A stretch of 64,000 nucleotides of DNA, taken from NCBI RefSeq assembly GCF_012275575.1, contig NZ_NPIH01000230.1, positions 1 to 64,000 of the forward strand, read 5' to 3'. Both the position numbers and the translations under genes were made by a program. Positions 26,497-35,882 of the stretch are shown here, piece after piece. The stretch is from Paraburkholderia sp. SG-MS1 (lineage in GTDB: Bacteria; Pseudomonadota; Gammaproteobacteria; Burkholderiales; Burkholderiaceae). Positions within the stretch are counted from its first letter, which is position 1; each line of letters starts with the position of its first letter. The notes below the pieces were generated by a model. That model did no database searches and was not told the origin of the DNA. It was given only the letters and a program-made list of their open reading frames with translations.

Positions 26497-27609
26497 TCAC
26501 TCCTCGTACGACGACAGCGACGAACACGCGCCGCACTTGCCACAGCCGGCCTTGATATCCGCCGAACGCATCGCAGCCGCTCCGAGCATCGCGCCGATCG
26601 GCGCGAGGACCGAACGCATGAATTCGGGCGTCGGCGCCGGATGGTCTTCAAGCGGCGTGCCGCTGATCGGCACGAACGGCACGACGAACGGATACACGCC
26701 GAGGTCGATCAGTTCGCGCGCCATCGCGACGATCGCGTCGGCCGTATCGCCGAGACCCGCGAGTATGTAGGTGCTGACCTGGCCGCGTCCGAACACTGCC
26801 ACCGCCGCCTTGAACGCTTCCATGTAGCGCGACAGCGGCACGCTCGCCTTGCCGGGCATCACACGCTCGCGCACCTCGGGCGTGACCACCTCGAGATGCA
26901 TGCCGAGCGTATCGATACCGCTCGCTTTCATGCGCTCGAACCAACGGTCGTCATCAGGCGGCTCGCATTGCGCCTGGATCGGCAGATGGACCGCGGCCTT
27001 GATCGCGAAGGCGCTGTCGCACAGAAGCTGCGCGCCGCGATCCGAAGTCGGCGGCGTGCCGGTCGTCAGCACCATATGCTTGACGCCATCGAGCAGGACC
27101 GCGGCACGCGCGACTTCTGCGAGTTGCTCGGGCGTCTTGCGCGCAATCGTGCGACCCGCCGCGAGCGACTGGCCGATTGCGCAGAACTTGCATGTCTTGC
27201 GACGGCTTTCGTAACGGATGCAGGTTTGCAGCACCGTGGTCGCAAGCACGTCCTTGCTATGCAGCGTGGCGATGTGCGAATACGGCACGCCGTCGAAAGT
27301 CTGCAGCGCATAGAAGCGCGGCGGCTTTGGAAAGCTGATGTTCGCAATCGGAATCGCGCCGCGCAGCAGCGCGCTCATGCCGTTGATATCCGGTTGCGAC
27401 GCGACGAACGGCGAATTCCACGCGGTACTGGTATGCACCGGCACCATGATCGTCACGCCGTCGACAGTGACCGCCTTGTGATCCGACGGACCCGCGCCGC
27501 CGCGCCGGCTCGCGGCGCCCGCATGCGGATCGACGAGACGCAGTCCCGTTGACTGCAATTCAGTCATCAATTGCCGGCTCGCTGCCGACAGATTCTCGCG
27601 TGCGCTCAT
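26497..27609 (-). CDS. nitD: Nit1-cluster radical SAM protein (MSMEG_0568 family)
   Basis: A 370-residue radical SAM enzyme. The FeS cysteines appear at C130, C140 and C143 ([20 protein letters not shown]), an unusual CX9CX2C spacing instead of CX3CX2C. A C-terminal CGKCGAC (C356, C359, C362) may bind an auxiliary cluster. Barrel segments include [14 protein letters not shown] and [17 protein letters not shown]. The ATG at 27609 has AGGAG 6 bases upstream and lies inside the end of the nitrilase gene (50-base overlap); longer upstream readings lack support. The reaction is unknown; the family occurs only with Nit1 partners. Confidence 0.88.
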   Translation of the reverse strand: MSARENLSAASRQLMTELQSTGLRLVDPHAGAASRRGGAGPSDHKAVTVDGVTIMVPVHTSTAWNSPFVASQPDINGMSALLRGAIPIANISFPKPPRFYALQTFDGVPYSHIATLHSKDVLATTVLQTCIRYESRRKTCKFCAIGQSLAAGRTIARKTPEQLAEVARAAVLLDGVKHMVLTTGTPPTSDRGAQLLCDSAFAIKAAVHLPIQAQCEPPDDDRWFERMKASGIDTLGMHLEVVTPEVRERVMPGKASVPLSRYMEAFKAAVAVFGRGQVSTYILAGLGDTADAIVAMARELIDLGVYPFVVPFVPISGTPLEDHPAPTPEFMRSVLAPIGAMLGAAAMRSADIKAGCGKCGACSSLSSYEE

Positions 27610-28582
27610 GGAAGGCTCCTGAAATGGCGTTGGGGGCGTCGTCGGCGGAGCCCATCGACGTGACGGGCATCGCGGGCGAATCGTTGATCGCGAGACGTAG
27701 TAATTCAGGCCGCGCATAGTGGCCGACCGAATCCATCATGCGTTTGCGCTTCGTGATCAACGACATGTCAAGATCGGCGATCACCATGCCCTCGCCTTCG
27801 CGCAACGGCTCGCAGAGATGCTGACCTTCGGGCGACACGATCGCGCTCAGGCAGCCGCCGCGCAGCGCATTTTTCAGCTTCGGATCGCTCGTGACGGAGT
27901 CGATTTGCACATCGGTCAGCCAGCCCGTCGAGTTGACAACGAAGCAGCCGGACTCAAGCGCATGATGGCGGATCGTCACTTCGATCTGCTCGGCAAAAAC
28001 CGGCCCCACCAGCGAGCCCGGGAATTGCGCGCAATGAATCTCTTCGTGCTGCGTCATCAATGCATAACGGGCAAGCGGGTTGTAGTGTTCCCAGCACGCG
28101 AGCGCGCCGACCCGTGCAATGCCCGTTTGCGCGACCTTGAGACCGGCCGCATCGCCCTGCCCCCAGATCATGCGTTCATGAAACGTGGGCGTGATCTTGC
28201 GGCGCTTCAGCACGAGCCGCCCGTCCACGTCGAAGATCAGTTGCGTGTTATACAGGCTGCCGTGATCGCGCTCGTTGACGCCGAGCACTACCACCATTCC
28301 GTGCATTCTCGCGCGCTCCGCGACCGTATGCGTGACCGGCCCCGGCACGGCGACCGCTTCTTCGTAGAGCCGCATATGATCCGCACCCGACGCAACCGGC
28401 GGCCGCACGAAAGAAAAGTACGGGTAGTACGGCACGAACGTCTCGGGAAAGACGATCAGCTGCACGCCTTGAGCGGCGGCTTCGTCGATGGCCGCGCAGA
28501 CCTTGTCGAGCGTGCCGGCGCCACGTTCGAGGTCGGGCGCGATCTGAACCGCAGCGGCGCGAATGACGCGTTTATCGGACAT
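27560..28582 (-). CDS. nitC: Nitrilase of the Nit1C cluster
   Basis: A 340-residue branch-1 nitrilase with the full triad: Glu47 in [15 protein letters not shown], Lys129 in [16 protein letters not shown] and Cys163 in [15 protein letters not shown]. Nitrilases hydrolyse nitriles to acids and ammonia. Members of this Nit1 group occur in the conserved seven-gene Nit1C set linked to cyanide or beta-cyanoalanine-type nitrogen use. It follows nitB by 24 bases. The C-terminal 50 bases overlap nitD, so translation of the two is probably coupled. Confidence 0.92.
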   Translation of the reverse strand: MSDKRVIRAAAVQIAPDLERGAGTLDKVCAAIDEAAAQGVQLIVFPETFVPYYPYFSFVRPPVASGADHMRLYEEAVAVPGPVTHTVAERARMHGMVVVLGVNERDHGSLYNTQLIFDVDGRLVLKRRKITPTFHERMIWGQGDAAGLKVAQTGIARVGALACWEHYNPLARYALMTQHEEIHCAQFPGSLVGPVFAEQIEVTIRHHALESGCFVVNSTGWLTDVQIDSVTSDPKLKNALRGGCLSAIVSPEGQHLCEPLREGEGMVIADLDMSLITKRKRMMDSVGHYARPELLRLAINDSPAMPVTSMGSADDAPNAISGAFHERTRESVGSEPAIDD

Positions 28583-28606
28583 GATGATGGGCTTCCCGTG
28601 ACTCGG

Positions 28607-29089
28607 TCAGACGGTCCAGGTGTGGATGACCAGCGCGTTTTCCTTACGATGGAGCAGCTGAATGTCGAGTACGTCGAGCGGACTGATCGGACGGATGCCC
28701 TCGATCAGCGATGCTTCGCCATGGCCGTACAGCGCCTGCAACGCGAAGCGGCATGCATAGACCTTGCCGCCTTCTTCCATGAACTTGATCAGTTGCTTGT
28801 TGAAGTTCAGGTGCCCGGGGAAAGCTTCGTCGCCAAGCGTCGGGAAGCCGCGTTGCAGACCCAGTGTGACGCCTGGTCCATAGAGCAGCACCGACGTATC
28901 GAAACCCTTGCGCTTCAGACGCGTGGCCTGAAGCAGATTCACAAAGCCGATCGAGCCTTCGAACGCAACCGTATGGAAGGTCACGAGCGCTTTCTCCCCC
29001 GGCTCGGCCTTCACGTCTTCGAAGACTTTCTCCTCGTAGTCCACCAGATAATCGCCGCTCTTATGAAGGGGTTGATTGACTGCAGGCAT
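28607..29089 (-). CDS. nitB: Nit1C first-gene protein (MSMEG_0572 family)
   Basis: A 160-residue protein: [59 protein letters not shown]. It matches the MSMEG_0572 family, which opens Nit1 clusters and resembles DsrE-like small sulfur-carrier/regulator folds. GGAG is 6 bases before the ATG. A sigma-54 promoter lies about 70 bases upstream (29158-29175), so this is the first gene of the operon. No catalytic residues can be assigned. Confidence 0.87.
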   Translation of the reverse strand: MPAVNQPLHKSGDYLVDYEEKVFEDVKAEPGEKALVTFHTVAFEGSIGFVNLLQATRLKRKGFDTSVLLYGPGVTLGLQRGFPTLGDEAFPGHLNFNKQLIKFMEEGGKVYACRFALQALYGHGEASLIEGIRPISPLDVLDIQLLHRKENALVIHTWTV

Positions 29090-29157
29090 GGCACGCTCCG
29101 CTTTATCGCATTAGTTGAAATGAACTCCGATCAATGGATGCATCGGTGATGTCATTC

Positions 29158-29175
29158 ATGCAACGGCCATGCCAA
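29158..29175 (-). promoter_or_regulatory. Sigma-54 (-24/-12) promoter of the Nit1C operon
   Basis: The minus strand reads TTGGCATGGCCGTTGCAT: GG and GC separated by exactly 10 bases, with TTGCA at -12 and TGGCA at -24, close to consensus. The predicted start of transcription is about 55-60 bases before nitB. This implies RpoN control with an NtrC-type activator and therefore nitrogen-limited expression. Confidence 0.8.
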
Positions 29176-29338
29176 TCAGCGGCCCGGAAAATGCGATCAT
29201 TCTCCGATCAATCAAACGGAAATTATCAGAGACGCCTCAAAAAATTTTGCGGACGGCGGCCCGGCAGGCGCTTAGGCGAACAACGAGAGTTCGGTAACGC
29301 GTTGATCCAGCACGTTATCCGAGCATTTTTCGCATCTT

Positions 29339-29356
29339 GGTAGTGCATGCACTACC
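29339..29356. promoter_or_regulatory. 18-bp perfect palindrome between nitB and the MocR gene
   Basis: GGTAGTGCATGCACTACC is self-complementary over all 18 bases and is followed 7 bases later by a further GTGCACTG half. It lies about 165 bases upstream of the sigma-54 promoter and 118 bases before the MocR start, a suitable position for an operator of the divergent regulator or an enhancer site. Confidence 0.6.
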
Positions 29357-29473
29357 GAAAGCGTGCACTGCTTCGATCAATGCGATCAACGAATGGGTTT
29401 GATGCGATCTTGATCACCTTTTGCAAATACAGCGTGGTACTGTGAATTAAGAAATTCGAATGGGCACGCCATC

Positions 29474-30865
29474 ATGAATACGCTGATGCATCACTGGCTC
29501 AAACGGCTCGAAGAAAGCCGCAAACCGGCCTATCTGGTAATACCGGATCTGATCGAAGAAGACGTCGCGAGTGGCCGGCTGCGTCCGCGCGACCGTTTGC
29601 CCGGTCTGCGCGATCTCGCGGGCGCGCTGCAACTCAACTACACGACCGTCGCGCGCGCGTATGCGGAAGCGCGCAAGCGTGGCCTGCTCGACGCTCGCGC
29701 GGGGAGCGGCACATTCGTGCGAGGCCGCACGCCGAGCTTGCCGCTCACAGCGGGCGGCAGCGTCGAGATGTCCATGAACATGCCGCCCGAACCGCCCGAG
29801 CTCGCCGCGCGGCTGCGCGAGTCCACCGCGAAGTTGATGCTGAGCGCGGACCCGTATCGTCTGTTGCGCTATCAGGACTTCGGCGGCACGGCGGCGGATC
29901 GCGCAGCGGGCCGCAACTGGCTTCGGCAACGCGTGCCCGATTGTGAGGATGACCGAACGTTGGTGTGCCCCGGCATTCATAGCGTGCTGGTCGCACTGGT
30001 GTCGCAGCTGGCGCGCCCCGGAGAGACCATCTGTCTCGACTCGCTCGCGTATCCCGGCATCAAGGCGATTGCTTCGCAACTCGGCGTGCGTTTGCAGGCT
30101 TTGCCGCGGGACGACGAAGGGCCGTTGCCACATGCGCTCGAAGCGCTCTGCAAAGCGGAAACGCCTCGCGCGTTCTACTGCAACCCGACACTGCAAAACC
30201 CAAGCACGCTGACGCTTTCCGCGCAGCGTCGCGAAGCGCTTGCGGACGTCGCGTTGCGCTATAGCGTGCCGATCATCGAAGACGACGCCTACGCGATGCT
30301 CCCGCAAGACGCGCCGATGTCGCTTGCTTCGCTTGCGCCGGAGTTGACGTTCTACGTTACGGGCATGTCCAAGAGTTTTGGTGCGGGTTTGCGGGTGGCG
30401 TATCTGTACGCGCCGACCGTACGGCAGACGCAGCGGATTGCAGGCGCGTTGCGTGCGACGACCGTGATGCCGAACCCCTATACGATGCTACTCGCGACAC
30501 AATGGATCAACGACGGCACCGCAACCGACATGCTGCGCGCGATCCGCGCCGAAGCCCATGCGCGGCAGGAGATGGCAGCGCAAGTGCTCGCGGACTGGAA
30601 GTACGACGCGCACCCGGACGGCTTCCATCTGTGGCTGCCGATTCCGACGCAATGCAGCTGGAGCGCGTCCGAACTCGCATTGCAGCTGCGCAATCAGGGC
30701 ATCGGGGCAGTCGCGGGTGCGGCGTTTTCCACCGATGGCAATCCGCCGAATGCGATCCGCCTCTGCATTGGCGGGCCGCAGAATCGCGACGATTGTCGCG
30801 ACGGGCTGCAACGGGTTGCCGACACGCTAGAAGACCCGCATCATCTGCACATGCCGATGATGTGA
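29474..30865 (+). CDS. MocR-type PLP-dependent transcriptional regulator (GntR + aminotransferase)
   Basis: A 463-residue fusion regulator. The GntR winged helix is at residues 15-80 (LRPRDRLPGLRDLAGALQLNYTTVARAYAEA); the fold-type I aminotransferase domain follows, with CPGIHSVLVALVSQLARPGE, FYCNPTLQNPST, VPIIEDDAYAMLP and the PLP lysine in YVTGMSKSFGAG. It is divergent from the Nit1C operon with an 18-bp palindrome between them, so it may regulate that operon, itself, or both, using an amino-compound ligand. A MocR partner alongside a sigma-54 promoter is unusual. Confidence 0.88.
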   Translation: MNTLMHHWLKRLEESRKPAYLVIPDLIEEDVASGRLRPRDRLPGLRDLAGALQLNYTTVARAYAEARKRGLLDARAGSGTFVRGRTPSLPLTAGGSVEMSMNMPPEPPELAARLRESTAKLMLSADPYRLLRYQDFGGTAADRAAGRNWLRQRVPDCEDDRTLVCPGIHSVLVALVSQLARPGETICLDSLAYPGIKAIASQLGVRLQALPRDDEGPLPHALEALCKAETPRAFYCNPTLQNPSTLTLSAQRREALADVALRYSVPIIEDDAYAMLPQDAPMSLASLAPELTFYVTGMSKSFGAGLRVAYLYAPTVRQTQRIAGALRATTVMPNPYTMLLATQWINDGTATDMLRAIRAEAHARQEMAAQVLADWKYDAHPDGFHLWLPIPTQCSWSASELALQLRNQGIGAVAGAAFSTDGNPPNAIRLCIGGPQNRDDCRDGLQRVADTLEDPHHLHMPMM

Positions 30866-31640
30866 TTCAAAGACATTCGAGTTAGCGGATACAGACTGAA
30901 TCAGTACGCGGCGCATCTAGACCCTGGCATGGTCAAGTTGGTTATCGGTGGCGGCAATGGCGGTGTCGGTCCGGGCCGCCGGCAGGTTAAATTTCCGTTG
31001 ACGGGGAGCCGCTCGATCTTTTAAGCGCCCTCTGCAGTCGGCCGTTGCGGGAACTCAGGCTGATGGCACGTTTTCGCGTATGTCTGGGGGTATGTATACA
31101 AGCGAACCCCTGTTGCTCCAATGGCATCCAAATTCCTGAATCCGAGCCGCGGAACCCGCGGGCTGGGCGAGCTGACCGCCGAGAGTCTGAATGCCTCTCT
31201 GGACACGCGGTGCGGCGGCTCTGTCACGTTCGCGAGGTGGCCACGTACCGGCGGCGGACGTGCGGGTCATCCACGCCGTCGGCCGGCTCCCGCCATGGTT
31301 GCGCGCACGAGGGACAGTCGAACGGCGACCTGAATACGTCTGCCCGAAGGCGATAGCCCCCGCAGCGCCCACAACACTCGCGTAGCGAAATCCCCTGGAT
31401 GGGGCACATATCGGACGCACCGATACTGGAACGCGGTTAGGTGCGCGCGTTCCCGTGCGCACCTGAGACACCATCGGAGCGATCGAGACGCGACACTCTG
31501 CAGCGCAACGGACGGCATGACGAACGCCACAGCCAGATCCACGAGCGGCAGATGCAGGGCTCCATCATGCATGGCAGATCAAAGCGCCGTGCATCGCGTA
31601 GATCGAGGTCCACGGGTGCGCCGTCCTACCCTCGCGACAG
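30866..31640. other. 775-base stretch without a recognisable gene
   Basis: Short frames occur on both strands but none shows a domain or a ribosome binding site. The stretch ends in an IS110-family transposase remnant and probably contains further remains of inserted DNA. I find no tRNA, repeat array or clear promoter in it. Confidence 0.5.
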
Positions 31641-31963
31641 GCGCTCCGTGGCTTGCTCTACGAGTCTGGCGTGATACTCCCGCAGGGTCGACGCGCATCC
31701 ATAGAAGCCGCCAGGGTCGCACTGACTTCACTGGCTGAGCAGTTACCCGCCATGCTGGCAGACAGCCTGCAAGATCAGGTTTCGCGACTGCGGGAACTCG
31801 ACGAGCAGATTGTGCGGATCGAACATCGCATTCTCGAATGGCGAGGGTAGGGAGATGCATGCAGACGCATCTCGGAGATACCCGGCGTTGGCGTACTCAC
31901 CGCGACAGCAGCGGTCTCCGTGATCGGACAGGCAAGTACGCCCCAAGCCCATGTTCTCACCAT
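31641..31963 (+). mobile_element. IS110-family transposase remnant
   Basis: The frame from 31641 reads ALRGLLYESGVILPQGRR, then DQVSRLRELDEQIVRIEHRI, an in-frame TAG at 31848-31850, then CRRISEIPGVGVLTATAAVS. These are the linker and the start of the Transposase_20 domain of IS110-type (DEDD) transposases. The N-terminal catalytic domain and the rest of the C-terminal domain are missing, so the element is dead. It borders the demethylation island on its left side. Confidence 0.75.
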
Positions 31964-32068
31964 CCACGAGACCTGCGGGTATCGCCCTAGGCGCCTGATT
32001 GCTCCACGCGACACATGTCTTCGCGGCCGTTCACCGCTCCTCCATCCCGATCGTCGCGAGCATTTGCG

Positions 32069-32131
32069 CGATTTCCGCAAGCTAAGTGTGCGCACCGCCC
32101 GCTTTTTCCCGCCCGACCCGGCCGGTACCAT
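32069..32131 (+). promoter_or_regulatory. Promoter element A, upstream of the LigM-type gene
   Basis: A 24-base block at 32069-32092 (core CCGCAAGCTAAGTGTGCG) is identical to 39907-39930. Seven bases later comes CGCTTTTTCC (32100-32109), also identical and equally spaced in both places, and a -10-like TACCAT starts 26 bases after the first base of that block. The arrangement suggests an activator site followed by a core promoter. The gene start lies 90 bases past the -10-like hexamer. Confidence 0.65.
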
Positions 32132-32220
32132 CGCTTCGAGCGTGTCAGCCACAGCGCTGTTCGCCGATGAACCATCGCCATCGCTATCGAGACAACGAAC
32201 CCGACATAGGAAATCATCAA

Positions 32221-33588
32221 ATGACAGCTTCACCCTCGGAAAGCCTGGAACTAGCGATTCAGCGCGCCGGCAACGCCGTCGACCTTTTGCGTGACAGCCA
32301 GCGTCGGGCTTTTTCGCACGGCACCGTGTCCGGCCAGTTCACCAACTGGCAAAGCGAAGTCAATTCCTGGCGACAGACCTGCGGGTTCATGGACCAGTCG
32401 CATCACATGGTCGATCACTACGTGAAAGGTCCCGGTGCGTTCGACCTGCTGTCGAGCCTCGCCGTGAACAGTTTCAAGAACTTCAGGCCCGGCATGGCGA
32501 AGCAGTTCGTTGCCACCACGCCCGACGGCTATTACCTCGGCGACTGCGTGCTGTTCTATCTCGAGGAGGAAGTGTTCAATCTGGTCGGGCGTCCGACGGC
32601 GCTCGACTGGGTGCAGTTTCACGTCGAATCGGGCAAGTGGGACGTCACGACCGAGCGAGACCCGCAGTCGATGGATCGCGGCGGACGCCCGCCGCTCGTG
32701 TACCGCTATGAACTTCAGGGCCCGCACGCCGGTCCGCTCGTCGAGAAGCTGACCGGCCAGCCCTTACCGGATGTGAAGTTCTTCGGCATGACGGACTTCA
32801 ATATTGCCGGACATCGGGTCCGCGCTCTGCGTCATGGGATGGCCGGCGCGGTTGGCTTCGAAATGTTCGGACCGTGGGCCGAAGGCGATGCAGTGCGCGA
32901 CGCGATTCTGTCGGCCGGTCAGGAATTCGGATTGCTGCGGGTCGGCTCGATCGCCTATTCGACAGCGAATCTCGAATCGGGCTGGATCCCGGGCCCGCTG
33001 CCCGCAATCTTCAGCCAGAACGAATTGAAGACCTATCGCGAATGGCTGCCTGCCAAGGCCGCCGGCAGTCTCGCGGGCAGTCTCTATTCGAAGGACATCA
33101 CCGACTACTACGTGACGCCCCTCGACCTCGGCTATGAACGCCTCGTCGCTTTCGATCACGACTTCGTCGGCGCCGAAGCATTGAAGCGGCACGCGAAAGG
33201 CCCGCGCCGGAAAAAGGTGACGCTCGTCTGGGACCCGCAGGACATGGCGCGCGTCGCCGCGTCGGCGTGGAGCGACGGTCCGAAGTACAAGCACTTCAAT
33301 ATGCCCAAGGCGCGCTACGGCCTCTATCAGATGGACGAAGTGCAAGTCGGCGGCAAGCGGGTGGGCATCTCGATGGACTGCGGCTACCTCGCCAACGAGC
33401 GTTGCATCGTGTCGCTCGCGGTTGTGGACGAGGCGTTCGCCGAAATCGGTACTGAAGTGACCGTGCTGTGGGGCGAGAATCCGAATTCCCGCAAGCCGCA
33501 AGTCGAGCCGCACGAGCAAACCGCGATCAAGGCGATCGTCGCTCCCGCACCCTTCGGCACGCACGCGCGCACCGCGTATCGCGAGTAA
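32221..33588 (+). CDS. ligM: Tetrahydrofolate-dependent aryl O-demethylase, LigM type
   Basis: A 455-residue GcvT-fold protein that follows LigM (vanillate/3-O-methylgallate O-demethylase) along its length: FSHGTVSGQFTNWQSEVNSW, MDQSHHMVDHYVKG, FFGMTDFNIAGHRVRALRHG, YSTANLESGWIPGPLPAIF, DYYVTPLDLGYERLVAFDHD and VTVLWGENPNSRKPQVEPHE. The enzyme moves the methyl group of a methoxy-aromatic acid to THF, giving 5-methyl-THF and the phenol. The ATG at 32221 has AGGAAA upstream; in-frame codons before it carry the promoter. Next come purU, folD and folB, which fit recycling of the C1 unit. Whether the substrate is vanillate, 3-O-methylgallate or syringate cannot be read from sequence. Confidence 0.88.
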   Translation: MTASPSESLELAIQRAGNAVDLLRDSQRRAFSHGTVSGQFTNWQSEVNSWRQTCGFMDQSHHMVDHYVKGPGAFDLLSSLAVNSFKNFRPGMAKQFVATTPDGYYLGDCVLFYLEEEVFNLVGRPTALDWVQFHVESGKWDVTTERDPQSMDRGGRPPLVYRYELQGPHAGPLVEKLTGQPLPDVKFFGMTDFNIAGHRVRALRHGMAGAVGFEMFGPWAEGDAVRDAILSAGQEFGLLRVGSIAYSTANLESGWIPGPLPAIFSQNELKTYREWLPAKAAGSLAGSLYSKDITDYYVTPLDLGYERLVAFDHDFVGAEALKRHAKGPRRKKVTLVWDPQDMARVAASAWSDGPKYKHFNMPKARYGLYQMDEVQVGGKRVGISMDCGYLANERCIVSLAVVDEAFAEIGTEVTVLWGENPNSRKPQVEPHEQTAIKAIVAPAPFGTHARTAYRE

Positions 33589-33593
33589 CGCGT

Positions 33594-33622
33594 GCGCGGG
33601 CCCGCTGCATCGGGGCCCGCGC
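33594..33622. terminator. Strong hairpin after the demethylase gene
   Basis: GCGCGGGCCC at 33594-33603 pairs perfectly with GGGCCCGCGC at 33613-33622 around a 9-base loop. No U tract follows and the next genes read in the same direction, so it may be a partial terminator or an mRNA-stabilising end for the highly expressed first gene. Confidence 0.55.
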
Positions 33623-33683
33623 GACTCGGCGTCATTGAGCGTCATCTATCGACAGGCAGGCAACTGCCATCCATCCCTCTCGA

Positions 33684-34556
33684 ATGAAAGAGTCCGATGT
33701 GGCTGAAACTTGCATCCTGACCCTCCAGTGTGACGATCGTCCCGGGCTCGTCGCCGCCGTCACCACCTGCCTTGCGTCGCACGGCGGCAATATTGCCGCC
33801 GCCGCGCAATTCAACGATCGCGAAGCCGGGCGTTTTTTCATGCGTATGGAGATCGACCTCCCTGGCGGCGAAGCGCTCGATGCGTTCAAGCGGGACTTCG
33901 GCAGTCTCGCAAGATCGGCCGACATGCGCTGGAAAATCCGCCACCGCGCGGCGCCGACCAAGGTGCTGTTTCTGGTCAGCAAGCTCGATCATTGCCTCGG
34001 CGATCTGCTCTATCGCCGCCGCGTCGGCGAACTGGCGATGGATGTCGTCGGCATCGTCGGCAATCATCCGAGAGAGGCGGTCACGATCTCGCTGAGCAGC
34101 GGCATCCCTTACCACCATCTTCCGGTCACGAGCGAAACGAAAGCGGATCAGGAGGCGCGCATACGCGCGATCGTCGAGGAAACTGGCGCGGAACTGGTGG
34201 TGCTTGCGCGGTACATGCAGATCCTGTCGGACCGGATGGCCGCCTTTCTGACGGGCCGCTGCATCAACATCCATCACTCGTTTCTGCCCGGCTTCAAGGG
34301 CGCGAGGCCTTATCACCAGGCACATACGCGCGGCGTCAAGATGATCGGCGCAACGGCGCACTACGTGAGCGCCGATCTCGACGAAGGACCGATCATTCAC
34401 CAGGACGTCGAAACGATCTCGCACGTCGACATGCCCGACGATCTGGTGCGCAAGGGCCGCGATATCGAGCGGCGCGTGTTGTCGGAAGCGGTCCGGCTGC
34501 ATGTCGAAGACCGGGTGCTGCTCTCGGGCGGCAAGACCATCGTGTTCCGCGACTGA
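33684..34556 (+). CDS. purU: Formyltetrahydrofolate deformylase
   Basis: A 290-residue protein with an N-terminal ACT domain (TCILTLQCDDRPGLVAAVTTC) and a formyltransferase-fold hydrolase domain from about residue 90. The catalytic Asn, His and Asp appear in CINIHHSFLPGFKGARPYHQ and YVSADLDEGPIIHQD. It hydrolyses 10-formyl-THF to formate and THF. In this operon it would release the demethylated carbon as formate and return THF to the demethylase. No good ribosome binding site precedes ATG 33684; a GTG at 33699 with GAAAGAG upstream is an alternative start. Confidence 0.92.
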   Translation: MKESDVAETCILTLQCDDRPGLVAAVTTCLASHGGNIAAAAQFNDREAGRFFMRMEIDLPGGEALDAFKRDFGSLARSADMRWKIRHRAAPTKVLFLVSKLDHCLGDLLYRRRVGELAMDVVGIVGNHPREAVTISLSSGIPYHHLPVTSETKADQEARIRAIVEETGAELVVLARYMQILSDRMAAFLTGRCINIHHSFLPGFKGARPYHQAHTRGVKMIGATAHYVSADLDEGPIIHQDVETISHVDMPDDLVRKGRDIERRVLSEAVRLHVEDRVLLSGGKTIVFRD

Positions 34557-34563
34557 GGTGACA

Positions 34564-35427
34564 GTGCCCAAACTCATCGACGGCAAACGGATTGCGAGCG
34601 AGTTGTGCGACCGGGTAGCCGGCGACGCCGATACCTTCCGGCAACAGTACGGCTTGCAGCCCACCCTTGCGGTGGTGCTGGTCGGCGCTGATCCGGCCAG
34701 CGAGATTTACGTCAGGCAAAAGGTCATTCAATGCAGGAAGGCCGGGATTCGTTCGACGCAACATCGCTTATCCGAGCTGACGCCCGAAGCGGCTCTGTTC
34801 AAACTGATCGGGGCGCTGAACGGCGACCCGACCGTTCACGGCATCCTCGTCCAGTTGCCGCTGCCGGTGCACATCGACGCCGCCAGGGTGCTCGATGCGA
34901 TCGATCCCGCCAAGGACGTCGACGGCTTTCATCCGGTGAACGTCGGGCGTCTGTCGACGGGTACCGCCGCGCTCGTACCGTGCACGCCGCTTGGCTGCAT
35001 GCTGCTTCTCGACACCGTCATCGACCCACTGCGCGGCAAGCATGCGGTAGTGATCGGCAAGTCGAATATCGTCGGTAAGCCGGTCGCGCTGCTGTTGCTC
35101 GAACGCGAATGCACGGTGACGGTCACTCACATTGCAACGCAGGGACTACCCGGCATCGCGCGCAACGCGGACATCGTGATCGCAGCAGCCGGCGCGCCTC
35201 GCCTTGTGCGAGGCGACTGGATCAAACCAGGCGCAGTCGTGATCGATGTCGGGATCACGCGCGTGCCCGGCATCGGCGGCAAGGCTTCGATCGTCGGCGA
35301 TTGTGCGGCGGATGAGATGGAACATGCGGCGGCCGTCACGCCGGTGCCGGGCGGCGTCGGTCCGATGACGATCGCGTGCCTGCTTGCCAATACTTTGAAG
35401 GCGGCGAGGAACTTGCATCATGGATAA
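34564..35427 (+). CDS. folD: Methylene-THF dehydrogenase/methenyl-THF cyclohydrolase
   Basis: A 287-residue bifunctional FolD: catalytic Lys in SEIYVRQKVIQC, ILVQLPLPVHI, DVDGFHPVNVGRL, PCTPLGCMLLL, the dinucleotide loop VIGKSNIVGKPVA and TPVPGGVGPMTIA. It oxidises 5,10-methylene-THF and hydrolyses the methenyl product to 10-formyl-THF. The GTG start at 34564 is 7 bases after the purU stop, with GAGG 5 bases before it. This second, catabolic-type folD is placed exactly where a methyl-THF oxidation route needs it, between MetF and PurU reactions. Confidence 0.92.
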   Translation: MPKLIDGKRIASELCDRVAGDADTFRQQYGLQPTLAVVLVGADPASEIYVRQKVIQCRKAGIRSTQHRLSELTPEAALFKLIGALNGDPTVHGILVQLPLPVHIDAARVLDAIDPAKDVDGFHPVNVGRLSTGTAALVPCTPLGCMLLLDTVIDPLRGKHAVVIGKSNIVGKPVALLLLERECTVTVTHIATQGLPGIARNADIVIAAAGAPRLVRGDWIKPGAVVIDVGITRVPGIGGKASIVGDCAADEMEHAAAVTPVPGGVGPMTIACLLANTLKAARNLHHG

Positions 35428-35824
35428 ATTCGCGTTTGCTTCACACGCGCCAGCGTCCACAACGGTCGTGTCGGCGTCGTGTCAGGTGCTATTGACCGAT
35501 CTCGAAGTGATGGCCGACATCGGTGCGCTCGACAGCGAAAAAGGCGTGCCGCAGCCGTTGCGGATCGACGTCGCAGTGAGTGTCGTGCCGCCGGCGCGAG
35601 ACGAACTTGCGCAGACCTTCGACTACTCGCTGATCCGCGACTTCGCGCTAGAACTCGCGAGCGAGCGCACTGTCCTGGTCGAAAGTTTTGCGTTGAAGCT
35701 TGCGCACCGGTGTCTCGCGCACGACACAGTGCTGAAGGCCGAGGTGCGCATCGGCAAGCCGTGTGCGATTCCCGGTGCGCTCGCCGGCACTTGCTTGACA
35801 GCGAGCAAGTACCCGCCCCCATAA
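35420..35824 (+). CDS. folB: Dihydroneopterin aldolase family protein
   Basis: A 134-residue FolB-family T-fold protein: VLLTDLEVMADIGALDSEKG, QPLRIDVAVSVV, DYSLIRDFALELASERTVLVESFALKLAHRCL and KAEVRIGKPCAIPG. It would supply the hydroxymethyl-pterin branch of folate synthesis. It overlaps folD by 8 bases, so it belongs to the operon. Its presence suggests that the operon raises the folate pool during methyl transfer, or that this copy has another pterin role. The N-terminal 20 residues are an extension beyond typical FolB. Confidence 0.85.
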   Translation: MDKFAFASHAPASTTVVSASCQVLLTDLEVMADIGALDSEKGVPQPLRIDVAVSVVPPARDELAQTFDYSLIRDFALELASERTVLVESFALKLAHRCLAHDTVLKAEVRIGKPCAIPGALAGTCLTASKYPPP

Positions 35825-35882
35825 CCGGCCAGCGTCGGCGAGAGGCGGTTCAAAGACAACAGAAGAAATGGAGACGATACGT

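Noticed and set aside
26197..27552. A 451-codon open frame antisense to nitD and nitE
   Set aside because: Very high Arg and His content, no recognisable motif, and it opposes two well-supported genes.
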